NCBI GenBank assembly: GCA_023458035.1
Contig: JAEXAX010000031.1
Span: 1 to 64,000 of the forward strand
DNA: 64,000 nt
DNA from: Bacillota bacterium
GTDB taxonomy: Bacteria > Bacillota > Clostridia > Lachnospirales > Lachnospiraceae
Direction: 5' to 3'
Made by a program: the position numbers and the translations under genes. The notes beneath the pieces were generated by a model. The model did no database searches. It had not been told where the DNA came from and was given only the letters and a program-made list of their open reading frames with translations. The stretch's first letter is position 1; the number at the start of each line of letters is the position of its first letter. Below, piece by piece: positions 16,238 to 24,963 of the stretch.

Positions 16238-18040
16238 ATGGCAGAGAAAAGAATCGTTGGCGATTATCCGGTAATCGGTATCAGACCGACCATCGACGGT
16301 AGAAGAGGCGTGGTTCGTGTGCGTGAGTCTTTGGAAGATCAGACAATGAACATGGCCAAGGCGGCCGCAAAATTATTTGAGGACAACCTGAAATATACCA
16401 ACGGCGAGCCGGTTAAAGTCGTAATTGCCGATACCACCATCGGGCGTGTGGCGGAGGCTGCTGCCTGTGCGGACAAGTTTAAAAAGGCCGGTGTTGACAT
16501 CACATTGACAGTGACTCCCTGCTGGTGTTACGGATCAGAAACCATGGACATGGATCCGATGACAATCAAGGGTGTGTGGGGCTTTAACGGAACTGAGCGT
16601 CCGGGTGCCGTTTATTTGGCAGCCGTATTGGCAGGTCATGCTCAAAAGGGGTTGCCGGCCTTCGGTATCTACGGACATGAGGTGCAGGATGCGGATGACA
16701 CCTCTATCCCGGCGGATGTAGAAGAGAAGCTGCTGCGCTTCGGCCGTGCGGCTGTGGCAGCGGCTACCATGAGAGGGAAATCCTATCTGCAGATCGGTTC
16801 CATCTGCATGGGTATCGCCGGCTCCATCATCGACCCGGCCTTTATCGAAGAATATTTGGGTATGCGTGTGGAATCTGTCGATGAGGTAGAGATCATCAGA
16901 CGGATGACAGAAGGCATTTATGATGAAGAGGAATTTCAAAGAGCTTTGGCCTGGACCAAAGAAAAATGTCCGGAAGGTTTCGATAAAAATGCCAAGGAGT
17001 TACAGCTGTCTCCGGAGAAGAAAGAAGAGCAGTGGGAGTTTGTGGTCAAGATGATGTGTATCATCAAGGATCTGATGAACGGAAATCAGAATCTGAAGCC
17101 GGAGCACGGTGAGGAAATGGTTGGGCATAACGCCATTGCTGCCGGTTTCCAGGGACAAAGACAGTGGACAGATTTTTATCCGAATGCGGACTTTGCGGAA
17201 GCCCTGTGCAACTCCTCATTTGACTGGAACGGAGCAAGAGAGCCGTATGTACTGGCCACCGAGAACGATGTTTTAAACGGTCTGGGTATGTTGTTCGAGA
17301 AGTTACTGACCAACCGCGCTGCCATGTTCTCGGATGTCAGAACTTATTGGAGCGGTGACGCTGTTAAGCGCGTATCTGGATATGAATTGGAAGGCGCAGC
17401 CAGGGAATCCGACGGCTTCCTGCATCTGATCAACTCCGGCGCATCTGCCCTGGACTTCTGCGGTGAGTCTGTGGATGCTGACGGCAATCACACCATCAAG
17501 CCGTTCTACGATATGACAGAGGCCGATATTGCTGCCTGCTTAAAGGCAACCACCTGGAACGCAGCTGACTTCGGCTACTTTAGAGGCGGCGGCTATTCTT
17601 CCAGATTTCTGACCAAATATGAGATGCCGATGACTATGGTGCGTCTGAACCTGGTAAAGGGTCTGGGACCGATGCTGCAGATTGCCGAGGGCTGGTCGGT
17701 CGATTTGCCGCAGGAGGTAACGCAAACGTTATGGAAGAGAACAGACTACACCTGGCCGTGCACTTGGTTTGCCCCGAGAAAGGCTGACAATCCGGTCTTT
17801 AAAAGCGCTTACGACGTAATGAATAACTGGGGCGCCAACCATGGCGCGATCGCTTACGGCCATATCGGCGCCGACCTGATCACTCTGTGCTCCATCCTGC
17901 GTATTCCGGTAGCCATGCATAATGTGCCGGAAGATAAGATCTTCCGACCGGCCAGCTGGAATGCCTTTGGTATGGATCGTGAGGGCCAGGACTACAGGGC
18001 CTGCGCCGCTTATGGACCGATGTACAAAAATATTCGCTAA
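16238..18040 (+). CDS. fucI: L-fucose isomerase
   Basis: 600 residues, close to the usual 590. It interconverts L-fucose and L-fuculose and often accepts D-arabinose. It begins with the family segment YPVIGIRPTIDGRRGVVRVR, carries the catalytic Glu region LATENDVLNGLGMLFEKLLT, and ends with the His-containing segment NWGANHGAIAYGHIGADLI; a Mn-binding role for these is known from E. coli FucI. No fuculokinase, aldolase or transporter is adjacent, so the rest of the pathway must lie elsewhere. Strong AAGGAGG site. A TATAAT (16158-16163) upstream may be its -10. Confidence 0.95.
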   Translation: MAEKRIVGDYPVIGIRPTIDGRRGVVRVRESLEDQTMNMAKAAAKLFEDNLKYTNGEPVKVVIADTTIGRVAEAAACADKFKKAGVDITLTVTPCWCYGSETMDMDPMTIKGVWGFNGTERPGAVYLAAVLAGHAQKGLPAFGIYGHEVQDADDTSIPADVEEKLLRFGRAAVAAATMRGKSYLQIGSICMGIAGSIIDPAFIEEYLGMRVESVDEVEIIRRMTEGIYDEEEFQRALAWTKEKCPEGFDKNAKELQLSPEKKEEQWEFVVKMMCIIKDLMNGNQNLKPEHGEEMVGHNAIAAGFQGQRQWTDFYPNADFAEALCNSSFDWNGAREPYVLATENDVLNGLGMLFEKLLTNRAAMFSDVRTYWSGDAVKRVSGYELEGAARESDGFLHLINSGASALDFCGESVDADGNHTIKPFYDMTEADIAACLKATTWNAADFGYFRGGGYSSRFLTKYEMPMTMVRLNLVKGLGPMLQIAEGWSVDLPQEVTQTLWKRTDYTWPCTWFAPRKADNPVFKSAYDVMNNWGANHGAIAYGHIGADLITLCSILRIPVAMHNVPEDKIFRPASWNAFGMDREGQDYRACAAYGPMYKNIR

Positions 18041-18086
18041 TTTTACGTTTTTTTGACAACAAACGCTACGATACCATGATGATGTG

Positions 18087-18123
18087 AAAAAACAGCTGAG
18101 GATTTAGCTTCAGCTGTTTTTTT
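18087..18123 (+). terminator. Terminator of fucI
   Basis: AAAAAACAGCTGA (18087-18099) pairs with TCAGCTGTTTTTT (18110-18122). Confidence 0.9.
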
Positions 18124-18262
18124 GTGCGACAATTTGGTATTCGATCGTGGTTTCGATTACATAAAGAAAAAGACCAACTGTTCGAATGGTTGTAAAAAAT
18201 AAAAAATATAAAAATTATATGAATATTTTATACAAAGAAAATTCTGCAAAAATGAAAAAATA

Positions 18263-18291
18263 TTGACATAGTGCATAAGGAATAGTATGAT
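18263..18291 (+). promoter_or_regulatory. Strong sigma-A-type promoter of the cytolysin gene
   Basis: Consensus -35 TTGACA (18263-18268), 17-base spacer, -10 TATGAT (18286-18291), in an A+T-rich leader. The near-consensus form suggests substantial expression unless repressed. Confidence 0.85.
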
Positions 18292-18323
18292 AAAAGCAAA
18301 TATTAGGAAAGGATGCACACATT

Positions 18324-19886
18324 ATGAGGAAGCAAACTTTGAAACAAACAAGCGTAGCATTATTAACATCGGCGTTGGTATTGACGCAGCCGCTTCATAT
18401 CTTCGCGCAGGAGGTTGTGATCGGTACAAATACCGGTATTACGCTGACGGAAGGCTCAGCGCAGACGGGGACAAGTACTAAGGCAGAGCTGGATGACTAT
18501 CTCTATGGGTTGGAGTATGATAAAGATCTGGTTCTGACCCGTAACGGACAGACCATTGAAAATGTTTTCCCGAAGACCGGTCAACGGGAGAAGGATCGTT
18601 TCATTGTCATTGAAAAGGTCAAAAAAACCCTGCAGGATGAGAATCCGGATGTTTCCGTTTTAGCATCTAATGAAAACCGGGTTTTTGCCGGAGCACTGCT
18701 GAGGGCGGACAGTAATCTGCTGGAAAATAATCCGACCCTGATCTCGGCCAGACGAGCTCCGCTGACTCTGAGTATTGATCTGCCGGGGTTAACAGATGGT
18801 AAAAATGCCGTTCAGGTATCGAATCCTTCCAACAGCACCGTAAAGGGTGCGGTCAATGATCTGATAGATCGCTGGCACAGATCCGGAAACGGCTATACCG
18901 CTGTACCGGCCGCTATGCAGTACACCGAAGCCATGGTGAAGGACGCATATCAGGTCAAGGTGCAGTTCGGTTTGGATCTGGAAAAGGCCGGAGCGCCGTT
19001 CAGTGTGAACTTTGACGCGATTCACCGTGGTGAGAAGCAGACCTGTATCGTAAAATTGAACCAGGTTTACTATAACGTCAGCGTCGATGCGCCGCACAAT
19101 CCGTCAGACTTTTTTGCAGACGGTGTAACGGCCAAGGATCTGATCAGATACGGAATCAATAATCAGACGCCACCGGTTTATGTTTCAAACGTAGCCTATG
19201 GACGAACCATGTACATCAAGCTGGAAACCTCCAGCAACAGCACCAATGTTCATGCCGCCTTTAAGGCCCTGATCAAGGGTGTTGAAATCGCACCGGATAC
19301 AGAATTTCAAAAGATACTGGATTCCACAAACGTAACAGCGGTAGTTATGGGCGGAAATGCCGCCGCTTCCGCTAAAATCGTTAATGGAACGGTTGGTGAC
19401 CTGAAAGCCATTATTCAGGAGGGCGCTAACTATAATAAGGATAACCCGGCAGTTCCGGTTTCCTATCGCACTACTTTCGTAAAGCATAATGTACCGGCTG
19501 TTGTGAAGAATAATTCGGAGTATATCGAGACCAAGGTGACTTCCTATAAGGATGGTGAACTGGTATTGAAACATACCGGTGGTTATGTTGCCAAATTCTT
19601 TGTAGATTGGGAAGAGGTCAGCTATGTGGACGGTGTAGAGCACAGAGAGCCGAAATCCTGGGAATTTAATGGAGCCTCCCGCACCTCGGGCTTTGAAGCT
19701 CATATCCCACTGAAGGGCAATGTCAGAAACTTGAATGTCAAAGCTATCGAGGCCACCGGTCTGGTATGGGAGCCGTGGAGAACCGTTTATGAAAAAACGG
19801 ATCTGGAACTGGCGCAGCAGCGTGAGATTTGGATCTGGGGAACAACATTGAATCCGAAGCATCATGATATTGTAACCAATAATTAA
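18324..19886 (+). CDS. Cholesterol-dependent cytolysin (secreted pore-forming toxin)
   Basis: 520 residues with a Sec signal peptide (cleavage near Ala28). The C-terminal domain 4 is unmistakable: HTGGYVAKFFVDWEEVSY, PLKGNVRNLNVKAIE, then the undecapeptide EATGLVWEPWR (476-486) and WGTTLNP with the Thr508-Leu509 cholesterol pair. Earlier segments (SLDLPGL-like region, QYTEAMVKDAYQVKVQFGLD) match domains 1-3 of the perfringolysin/pneumolysin family. The usual Cys of the undecapeptide is Ala, so it should not be thiol-activated. The W-E-P-W-R form is that of the intermedilysin/vaginolysin branch. It has its own promoter and terminator. No dedicated regulator is adjacent. Confidence 0.95.
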   Translation: MRKQTLKQTSVALLTSALVLTQPLHIFAQEVVIGTNTGITLTEGSAQTGTSTKAELDDYLYGLEYDKDLVLTRNGQTIENVFPKTGQREKDRFIVIEKVKKTLQDENPDVSVLASNENRVFAGALLRADSNLLENNPTLISARRAPLTLSIDLPGLTDGKNAVQVSNPSNSTVKGAVNDLIDRWHRSGNGYTAVPAAMQYTEAMVKDAYQVKVQFGLDLEKAGAPFSVNFDAIHRGEKQTCIVKLNQVYYNVSVDAPHNPSDFFADGVTAKDLIRYGINNQTPPVYVSNVAYGRTMYIKLETSSNSTNVHAAFKALIKGVEIAPDTEFQKILDSTNVTAVVMGGNAAASAKIVNGTVGDLKAIIQEGANYNKDNPAVPVSYRTTFVKHNVPAVVKNNSEYIETKVTSYKDGELVLKHTGGYVAKFFVDWEEVSYVDGVEHREPKSWEFNGASRTSGFEAHIPLKGNVRNLNVKAIEATGLVWEPWRTVYEKTDLELAQQREIWIWGTTLNPKHHDIVTNN

Positions 19887-19891
19887 GCAAA

Positions 19892-19910
19892 TCGGCTCTG
19901 GGAGAGCCGA
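19892..19910 (+). other. 8-bp hairpin just after the cytolysin gene
   Basis: TCGGCTCT (19892-19899) pairs with AGAGCCGA (19903-19910) across a 3-base loop. No T run follows; it probably assists the terminator at 19932. Confidence 0.55.
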
Positions 19911-19931
19911 ATTGTCAAACAGAGCATAAAG

Positions 19932-19973
19932 AAGTCCGTGCAGGAAAGTGAAGAAGTCCGGCACGGACTTTTT
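19932..19973 (+). terminator. Terminator of the cytolysin gene
   Basis: AAGTCCGTGC (19932-19941) pairs with GCACGGACTT (19961-19970), followed by TTT. Confidence 0.8.
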
Positions 19974-20057
19974 GGCGACGCTCCGTCGGACCAGGAAAAA
20001 CGACTGCAATGAGTTTTGGGGCAAGTTTGTCAATGGGTTGAAGAAAGGGATGAGAAT

Positions 20058-20306
20058 ATGAATTATAAAAGAATCGACACGAATGGAATAGAATATCTTG
20101 ATACATTGCAGGGGACTGACGAGTGGTATTGGGGTTCTGATTTCTGCATGGGTGATCTATATGAGGCAGAGGATTTATTTCAAAGCAACCGGGCTGTTAA
20201 GGGAAACAGACTTGTTTTTGTCAAATATCCGGAAGGTGATGTTGTGGAGCCCATTCCCCAAAAGGAAGGACAGTATTTTGGCAGCCCGATTTTTTTAACG
20301 GGGTGA
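20058..20306 (+). CDS. Uncharacterised small protein, N-terminal part of a gene split at a T7 tract
   Basis: The ATG at 20058 follows an AAGGGA site. Eighty-two residues (MNYKRIDTNGIEYLD.. to ..FGSPIFLTG), acidic and aromatic, with no signal peptide and no family I recognise. The frame ends just after T7 (20290-20296). One additional T would continue into the next frame as ..GSPIFFNGVIVILLVDF, so this and 20303-20701 were probably one gene of about 213 residues. A+T-rich relative to its neighbours, which suggests acquisition. Confidence 0.55.
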   Translation: MNYKRIDTNGIEYLDTLQGTDEWYWGSDFCMGDLYEAEDLFQSNRAVKGNRLVFVKYPEGDVVEPIPQKEGQYFGSPIFLTG

Positions 20307-20701
20307 TTGTGATCTTACTTGTGGATTTTTATGAAAACAAAATTAAGGTGATCAGCTATCATGATGAATCAAAAGAACTGAAAACTATGGCGATAATTGA
20401 CAGGTTTGAAATTACCGACAGCTATAAACTGTTGTTACATATATCACCGCTGTTTCTTTCCGGCGAAGGTAATGGGGGTATTTATAAAATATTATGGCCG
20501 GAAAGAACAGAATTTCATATAGAAGATAACGAAACTATATTTCAACGGGAAGACGAAATCCTTATTTCCTCAATATGGACAGAAAACCCGGAGTATCATG
20601 AAGATATAATGATTCGCAGGTATCCAACGGGAGAAATACTTGATCGGTTCTCGGGCAATCTGATAGAAATGCCTGATAAACAGCGGTGGATTGTTGGGTA
20701 A
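20303..20701 (+). CDS. Uncharacterised protein, C-terminal part of the split gene
   Basis: 132 residues in the +1-shifted frame from GTG 20303, overlapping the preceding stop by 4 bases. Beta-rich in appearance, with alternating hydrophobic strands (KIKVISYHDESKELKTMAI, IMIRRYPTGEILDRFSG). No recognised domain. The start has no ribosome site of its own. Read with the upstream ORF it forms one plausible soluble protein; stop-start reinitiation at the GTG overlap is the alternative. Confidence 0.55.
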   Translation: MIVILLVDFYENKIKVISYHDESKELKTMAIIDRFEITDSYKLLLHISPLFLSGEGNGGIYKILWPERTEFHIEDNETIFQREDEILISSIWTENPEYHEDIMIRRYPTGEILDRFSGNLIEMPDKQRWIVG

Positions 20702-20831
20702 CAAAATTTTATGATATCTAAGTACAGAAAATCAGAGCTTGTCATCAGACGACATGTCAAGAGAATCGGCATATGTCCTTGCTATCCTAAGACCAACAGC
20801 TTTGTACGTATAGATATGAATTTTGAAATAC

Positions 20832-21227
20832 TTATAAACTCTTTAAAATTGTTGCTAGATTTTCTTTATGCCATGAAGCACCAATCATTATTTTATTCAC
20901 TTTAAAAGCTAATGTTCCCTGTGATGTACTAATTTCTAATTCATAAGACATTAATTTTTTGTTGAATGTAATGCTTGTTACTTCTTCCGTTGGTACGAAA
21001 AGAAATGCTTCATTTTCTAATTTGCCGGTCACATTATTTAAACCGATAATAGCAATACCGCTATCGCTAAAATTTATTGCGTAATATTGCATTGAAAGAG
21101 CAGCTGCAACTGGACCGAGCGCATATGTAAATTTATTAGGGAAGATAACACCAATAATAGAGGCATTATCCTTAAATGCACTATCTTTCTCATAGAGGTA
21201 TTGTTTAATATCTTGTTCTTTTAGCAT
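20832..21227 (-). CDS. Uncharacterised small protein, possibly PH-like fold
   Basis: 131 residues with an AGGAGG site 8 bases before the ATG. Short beta-strand-like stretches (ASIIGVIFPNKFTYALGP, YYAINFSDSGIAIIGLNN, EEVTSITFNKKLMSYELEIS) recall small bacterial PH-like domain proteins; this is only an impression. A+T-rich, flanked by non-coding DNA, and convergent with the split gene at 20058-20701. The product is likely cytosolic, since no signal or helix is seen. Confidence 0.65.
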   Translation of the reverse strand: MLKEQDIKQYLYEKDSAFKDNASIIGVIFPNKFTYALGPVAAALSMQYYAINFSDSGIAIIGLNNVTGKLENEAFLFVPTEEVTSITFNKKLMSYELEISTSQGTLAFKVNKIMIGASWHKENLATILKSL

Positions 21228-21417
21228 TTTTATTGTCCTCCTATCAAATTCTTTTTCGCATAACTTACTGTTTTCATTTCTATGTCCGGTTGACCGTGTT
21301 GTTCCGGTAGAGAATGGAAAATAAGGTCATCATCATTTATATATATTGAAAATAAAACGGTACTCCTGTACATAGCTCAGCAGGGAAGCAGCTTTGGCTG
21401 TGGAATGGCCGCTTTGT
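21228..21417. other. Non-coding gap
   Basis: 190 bases, A+T-rich. No gene, no clear terminator for the CYTH gene and no confident promoter for the minus-strand gene at 20832 were seen. Confidence 0.4.
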
Positions 21418-21900
21418 TTACTTTGGCGGCTGACTGTTTGGCAGCTCCAAAGCCAAGGCCAGATTGGCATTGGTGTAGTGCGGGTCTTGTGTCACCTCGG
21501 TACCGAACCAGGACGGAGGGACAAAGGCGGCGGCAGCCTCTGTTGAAGAAAACTCGACCTCGACCAGACACAGACCAGAAAGGTCACCGCGAAATTTGTC
21601 TATTTCGGCCGTCAGGCCGTTGTCGAGCGGCAGTTCAAACCGGTCTTTTTCGATCCGACGGCCATCGGCCTTGGCGGCCAGATGGGTATAGGCCTCGGCC
21701 GTCAGTGCCAGATTGTGTTCTTCGCGGATCAGTAGTCCTTCACCCTTATAGGTCAGATAAAACGCCTCGTTGTCACGGCGCACCCGGACGGTTGGCCGGG
21801 CGGACAGATAGGCCTGTTCGATCCGACGTTTATGACAGGTCGACAGATCGGGTAAAGCATTTTCCTGAACCAAAAATTTACGTTCGATTTCCTGTGCCAT
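21418..21900 (-). CDS. CYTH domain protein (triphosphate tunnel family)
   Basis: 160 residues starting with the signature EIERKFLV. Further charged strands of the tunnel are visible (VRVRRDNEAFYLTYKGEG, RIEKDRFELPLDNGLTAEIDKF, LVEVEF). Family members hydrolyse inorganic or organic triphosphates, or make cAMP or thiamine triphosphate derivatives; the specific substrate is unknown. It is last in the pan/coa operon, 20 bases after coaBC. Confidence 0.88.
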   Translation of the reverse strand: MAQEIERKFLVQENALPDLSTCHKRRIEQAYLSARPTVRVRRDNEAFYLTYKGEGLLIREEHNLALTAEAYTHLAAKADGRRIEKDRFELPLDNGLTAEIDKFRGDLSGLCLVEVEFSSTEAAAAFVPPSWFGTEVTQDPHYTNANLALALELPNSQPPK

Positions 21901-21920
21901 GCGGGGTTCCCCTTTCCAGG

Positions 21921-23147
21921 TTAGACATTACATTTCGTTTTTTCGGCGACCAGTGCTTCCAGACGATCCATGATAACAGAGGCTACGGCTGACTTATCCA
22001 TCAGCGGCTGCTGTTCGCAGTGACCGGGGGTCAGCAGACTGACCTGATTGGTAGCTGTACCGAAGCCGGCGCCGGGGGTGGTCAGCGAATTGGCTACCAG
22101 CAGATCGCAGTGCTTTTCAAACAGCTTTTTCTCGGCATTGGCGATCAGCTCCTCGGTTTCCATAGCGAAGCCGCAGAGCACCTGACCGGCGCCTTTTTGC
22201 TCTCCCAGTTGTTTTAAAATATCGGTGGTAGCGATCAGCTCCAAGCTGCGGGCTTCGGAGCCTGCTTTTTTGATCTTGGAAGCGGCCGGACTGGCCGGTG
22301 TAAAATCGGCCACGGCTGCTGTCTGGATGATGATATCCTGTGCGGAGGCTCTGCTTAAGACGGCATCCGCCATCTGAGCGGCCGAGACCACCGGTACGAT
22401 GTCAACCGCATGGGGCGGAGTCAATGAAACCGGACCGCTGATCAGGGTTACCTCGGCGCCGCGCAGAGCGGCTTCACGGGCAAGAGCATAGCCCATAGTG
22501 CCGGTTGAGTGATTGGAGATAAAGCGTACCGGATCGATCGCTTCACGGGTCGGGCCGGCGCTGACCAGCACTTTTTTTCCGGTCAGTGTATGACGGCGGG
22601 CGATCAGGGTCTCGATGGCTGCAAACAACTGCTCCGGTTCGGCCAGTTTTCCTTTGCCTATATCGCCGCAGGCCAGACGGCCGTCGGTCGGCTCGACGAA
22701 ATGACAGCCAAGCTCGCGTAAGGTGTTCATATTTCTTTGAACAATCGGATTTTCATACATTCGGGTGTTCATGGCCGGAGCGATCAGAATCGGTGCCGTG
22801 ACAGCCATGACGGTGGTGGTCAGCATATCATCGGCAATACCGCCGGCGATCTTGCCGATCACATTTGCGGTGGCCGGAGCGATCACGAAGGCGTCTGCCT
22901 GCTTGGCGATAGAGATATGTTCCACGTCATAGCGGAAATTCCGGTCAAAGGTATCGGTTAAGCATTTGTGGCCGGTCAGCGTCTCAAAGGTCAGCGGCTG
23001 AATCAGCTTGGCGGCATTTTCGGTCATGATGACACGTACATCATAGCCGGCTTTGACACAGAGGCTGGTCAGGCCGGCCGCCTTATAAGCGGCAATCGAA
23101 CCGGTCACTCCGATGACAATGGTTTTTTTAGCGATTTGCGCAGACAT
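21921..23147 (-). CDS. coaBC: Bifunctional phosphopantothenoylcysteine decarboxylase / phosphopantothenate-cysteine ligase
   Basis: 408 residues from ATG 23147 (MSAQIAKKT; GAGG 5 bases upstream). The N-terminal CoaC flavoprotein has GVTGSIAAYKA (about 13-23) and the catalytic APAMNTRMYENP motif. The C-terminal CoaB has KKVLVSAGPTREAIDPVRFISN and STGTMGYALA. It carries out steps 2 and 3 of CoA synthesis from pantothenate. It lies 9 bases after panC. Confidence 0.96.
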   Translation of the reverse strand: MSAQIAKKTIVIGVTGSIAAYKAAGLTSLCVKAGYDVRVIMTENAAKLIQPLTFETLTGHKCLTDTFDRNFRYDVEHISIAKQADAFVIAPATANVIGKIAGGIADDMLTTTVMAVTAPILIAPAMNTRMYENPIVQRNMNTLRELGCHFVEPTDGRLACGDIGKGKLAEPEQLFAAIETLIARRHTLTGKKVLVSAGPTREAIDPVRFISNHSTGTMGYALAREAALRGAEVTLISGPVSLTPPHAVDIVPVVSAAQMADAVLSRASAQDIIIQTAAVADFTPASPAASKIKKAGSEARSLELIATTDILKQLGEQKGAGQVLCGFAMETEELIANAEKKLFEKHCDLLVANSLTTPGAGFGTATNQVSLLTPGHCEQQPLMDKSAVASVIMDRLEALVAEKTKCNV

Positions 23148-23156
23148 AGGCACCTC

Positions 23157-24005
23157 TTACAGTGAAAAATTAATATTGTCGATCAAACGGGTTTTGCCGA
23201 TGAAGACGGCGATGGCAATCAGCACCTCGTTTTGGAGCTGCTCAATATCTTGCATGGTTTCGCCATTCACGATCTGTACATAATCTATACGGGCCAGCGG
23301 TTCTGCTTCGATCAACTCACACATGGCAGTGCGAATAGCTGCGGCACTTCGCTCTCCGTTTGCTACCAGCTGCCCGGCCAGGGTGATTGAGCGGGACAGC
23401 ACCAAGGCGGCCTGTCGTTCATTCGGATCCAAATAGGTATTGCGCGAGCTCTTGGCCAGCCCGTCGGCTTCGCGTATAATCGGGCAGCCGATGATCTCCA
23501 GATCCAGATGATAATCCCCGGCCATTCGGCGGATAACCGCCAGCTGCTGGGCATCCTTCCGACCGAAGTAGGCACGGTCGCACTTGGACAATAAAAACAG
23601 CTGCATGACGATGGTGGTGACACCGCGAAAATGCGTCGGACGGCTTTTGCCGCAGAGGTTGGCGGTCAGCCCTTCGACAGTGACATAGGTGGCATATCCG
23701 GGGGGATAGATTTCCTCCGGCTGCGGGTGGAAAATGGCAGCGGCGCCGGCGGCTTCGCACAGACGGCTGTCGGCTTCCAGATCACGCGGATAGGTTTCCA
23801 AATCTTCGCCGACACCGAACTGAGTTGGGTTGACAAAGATGCTGACCAGTGTTTTATCATTGTCCCGTACTGATGCATCGATCAGGCTTTTATGGCCTTC
23901 ATGCAAATAGCCCATGGTCGGAACCAGACCAATGCTCTGATGAGCGGCCTGCCAGTTTTTGACGGTTTCTTTTAATTCTTTTATGGTTGTAATGATCGGT
24001 ATCAT
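23157..24005 (-). CDS. panC: Pantothenate synthetase
   Basis: 282 residues from ATG 24005, two bases past the panB stop. It joins pantoate and beta-alanine with ATP. The nucleotidyltransferase motifs PTMGYLHEGHKSLI (about 29-42), the FVNPTQF motif and the KMSKS-like KSSRNTYL are all present. No panD is seen here, so beta-alanine comes from elsewhere. Confidence 0.96.
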   Translation of the reverse strand: MIPIITTIKELKETVKNWQAAHQSIGLVPTMGYLHEGHKSLIDASVRDNDKTLVSIFVNPTQFGVGEDLETYPRDLEADSRLCEAAGAAAIFHPQPEEIYPPGYATYVTVEGLTANLCGKSRPTHFRGVTTIVMQLFLLSKCDRAYFGRKDAQQLAVIRRMAGDYHLDLEIIGCPIIREADGLAKSSRNTYLDPNERQAALVLSRSITLAGQLVANGERSAAAIRTAMCELIEAEPLARIDYVQIVNGETMQDIEQLQNEVLIAIAVFIGKTRLIDNINFSL

Positions 24006-24007
24006 AA

Positions 24008-24874
24008 TCAATCCCTTTCTGCTGCCTGTACGTTTGCTTCTGTTTCCAGACGAATGGCTTCCATCACGGCTGCATCCATGGCAAAGCTGTGAGGAGCTGC
24101 CGGGAAGCTGCCGGCGTCCACTTCTTCACGATAGCTCGAAAAGGCGTCGGTAATGGTTTCTTTCAGGTTGGCAAACTGCTTTACAAACCTCGGTACAAAA
24201 TCAGTATTGAGACCAAGCATATCCTGCAGCACCAGTACCTGGGCGTCACAGTCAACACCGGCGCCGATACCGATGGTCGGTATATGGAGCAATGAGGTGA
24301 TATAGGCTGCCAATGGCGCCGGCACACACTCCAGAACTACTGCAAAGGCTCCGGCTCGTTCCACGGCCAAGGCATCCTTGACCAGCTGGATACCGCCGGC
24401 GATATCTTTGCCCTGCACCCGGTAGCCGCCGAGGGTGTGGAAGGACTGCGGAGTCAGGCCGATGTGAGCGCAAACCGGAATACCGGCAGTCACAATGGCT
24501 CGAATGGTTTCTTCCATCGGCTCGCCGCCTTCCAGCTTCACTGCATCGGCACGGCCTTCTTTCATCAGGCGGCCGGCATTGATCAGCGCATCGCGCACGC
24601 CGGTTTGATAAGACATAAAGGGTAAATCGGCGACCACCATGGCCTCTTTGACACCGCGGGTGACACAGGCAGTATGGTGAATCATATCTTCCATGGTGAC
24701 GGAAACGGTGTCTCCCAGACCCATCATGGTGTTGCCGAGTGAATCGCCGACCAGAATGGTCTCGATACCGGCCGCATCGACCAACTTGGCGATGCTGTAG
24801 TCATAAGCCGTGATCATAGTAAAGCGGCGCTTTTCCTCTTTCGCTTTTTGAATACTGATGACTGATTGTTTCAT
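24008..24874 (-). CDS. panB: 3-methyl-2-oxobutanoate hydroxymethyltransferase
   Basis: 288 residues. First step of pantothenate synthesis, hydroxymethylation of ketoisovalerate using methylene-THF. The markers MITAYDYSIAKLVD, the metal-ligand motif VGDSLGNTMMG and the AHIGLTPQSFHTLGGYRVQG segment are clear. Ribosome site AAGGAGG. First gene of the panB-panC-coaBC-CYTH operon. Confidence 0.97.
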   Translation of the reverse strand: MKQSVISIQKAKEEKRRFTMITAYDYSIAKLVDAAGIETILVGDSLGNTMMGLGDTVSVTMEDMIHHTACVTRGVKEAMVVADLPFMSYQTGVRDALINAGRLMKEGRADAVKLEGGEPMEETIRAIVTAGIPVCAHIGLTPQSFHTLGGYRVQGKDIAGGIQLVKDALAVERAGAFAVVLECVPAPLAAYITSLLHIPTIGIGAGVDCDAQVLVLQDMLGLNTDFVPRFVKQFANLKETITDAFSSYREEVDAGSFPAAPHSFAMDAAVMEAIRLETEANVQAAERD

Positions 24875-24933
24875 GTTTTTCCTCCTTGGAAAGTCTCGTT
24901 CCCGATAAGGGATACAAGCTTTTTAACAAATTA

Positions 24934-24963
24934 ACCATACCATATATGAAGGGGGAGTGTAAA
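24934..24963 (-). promoter_or_regulatory. Promoter of the pan/coa operon
   Basis: On the minus strand: TTTACA (24958-24963), 18-base spacer, TATGGT (24934-24939), 60 bases before panB. Confidence 0.5.

Noticed and set aside
19600..19720. CD59-binding motif YxYx14RS in the cytolysin
   Set aside because: The Tyr in EVSYVDG is not followed by an Arg-Ser at the needed spacing; the nearest is SRT, two residues off. Receptor use stays open.
2288..20296. General homopolymer sequencing error as the cause of all frame breaks
   Set aside because: Seven- and eight-base runs in core genes are in frame, so a uniform error is unlikely, although local error cannot be excluded.
20711..20905. 64-codon ORF between two small unknown genes
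   Set aside because: No ribosome site, and its end overlaps the minus-strand gene with a good start. Composition looks like non-coding DNA.
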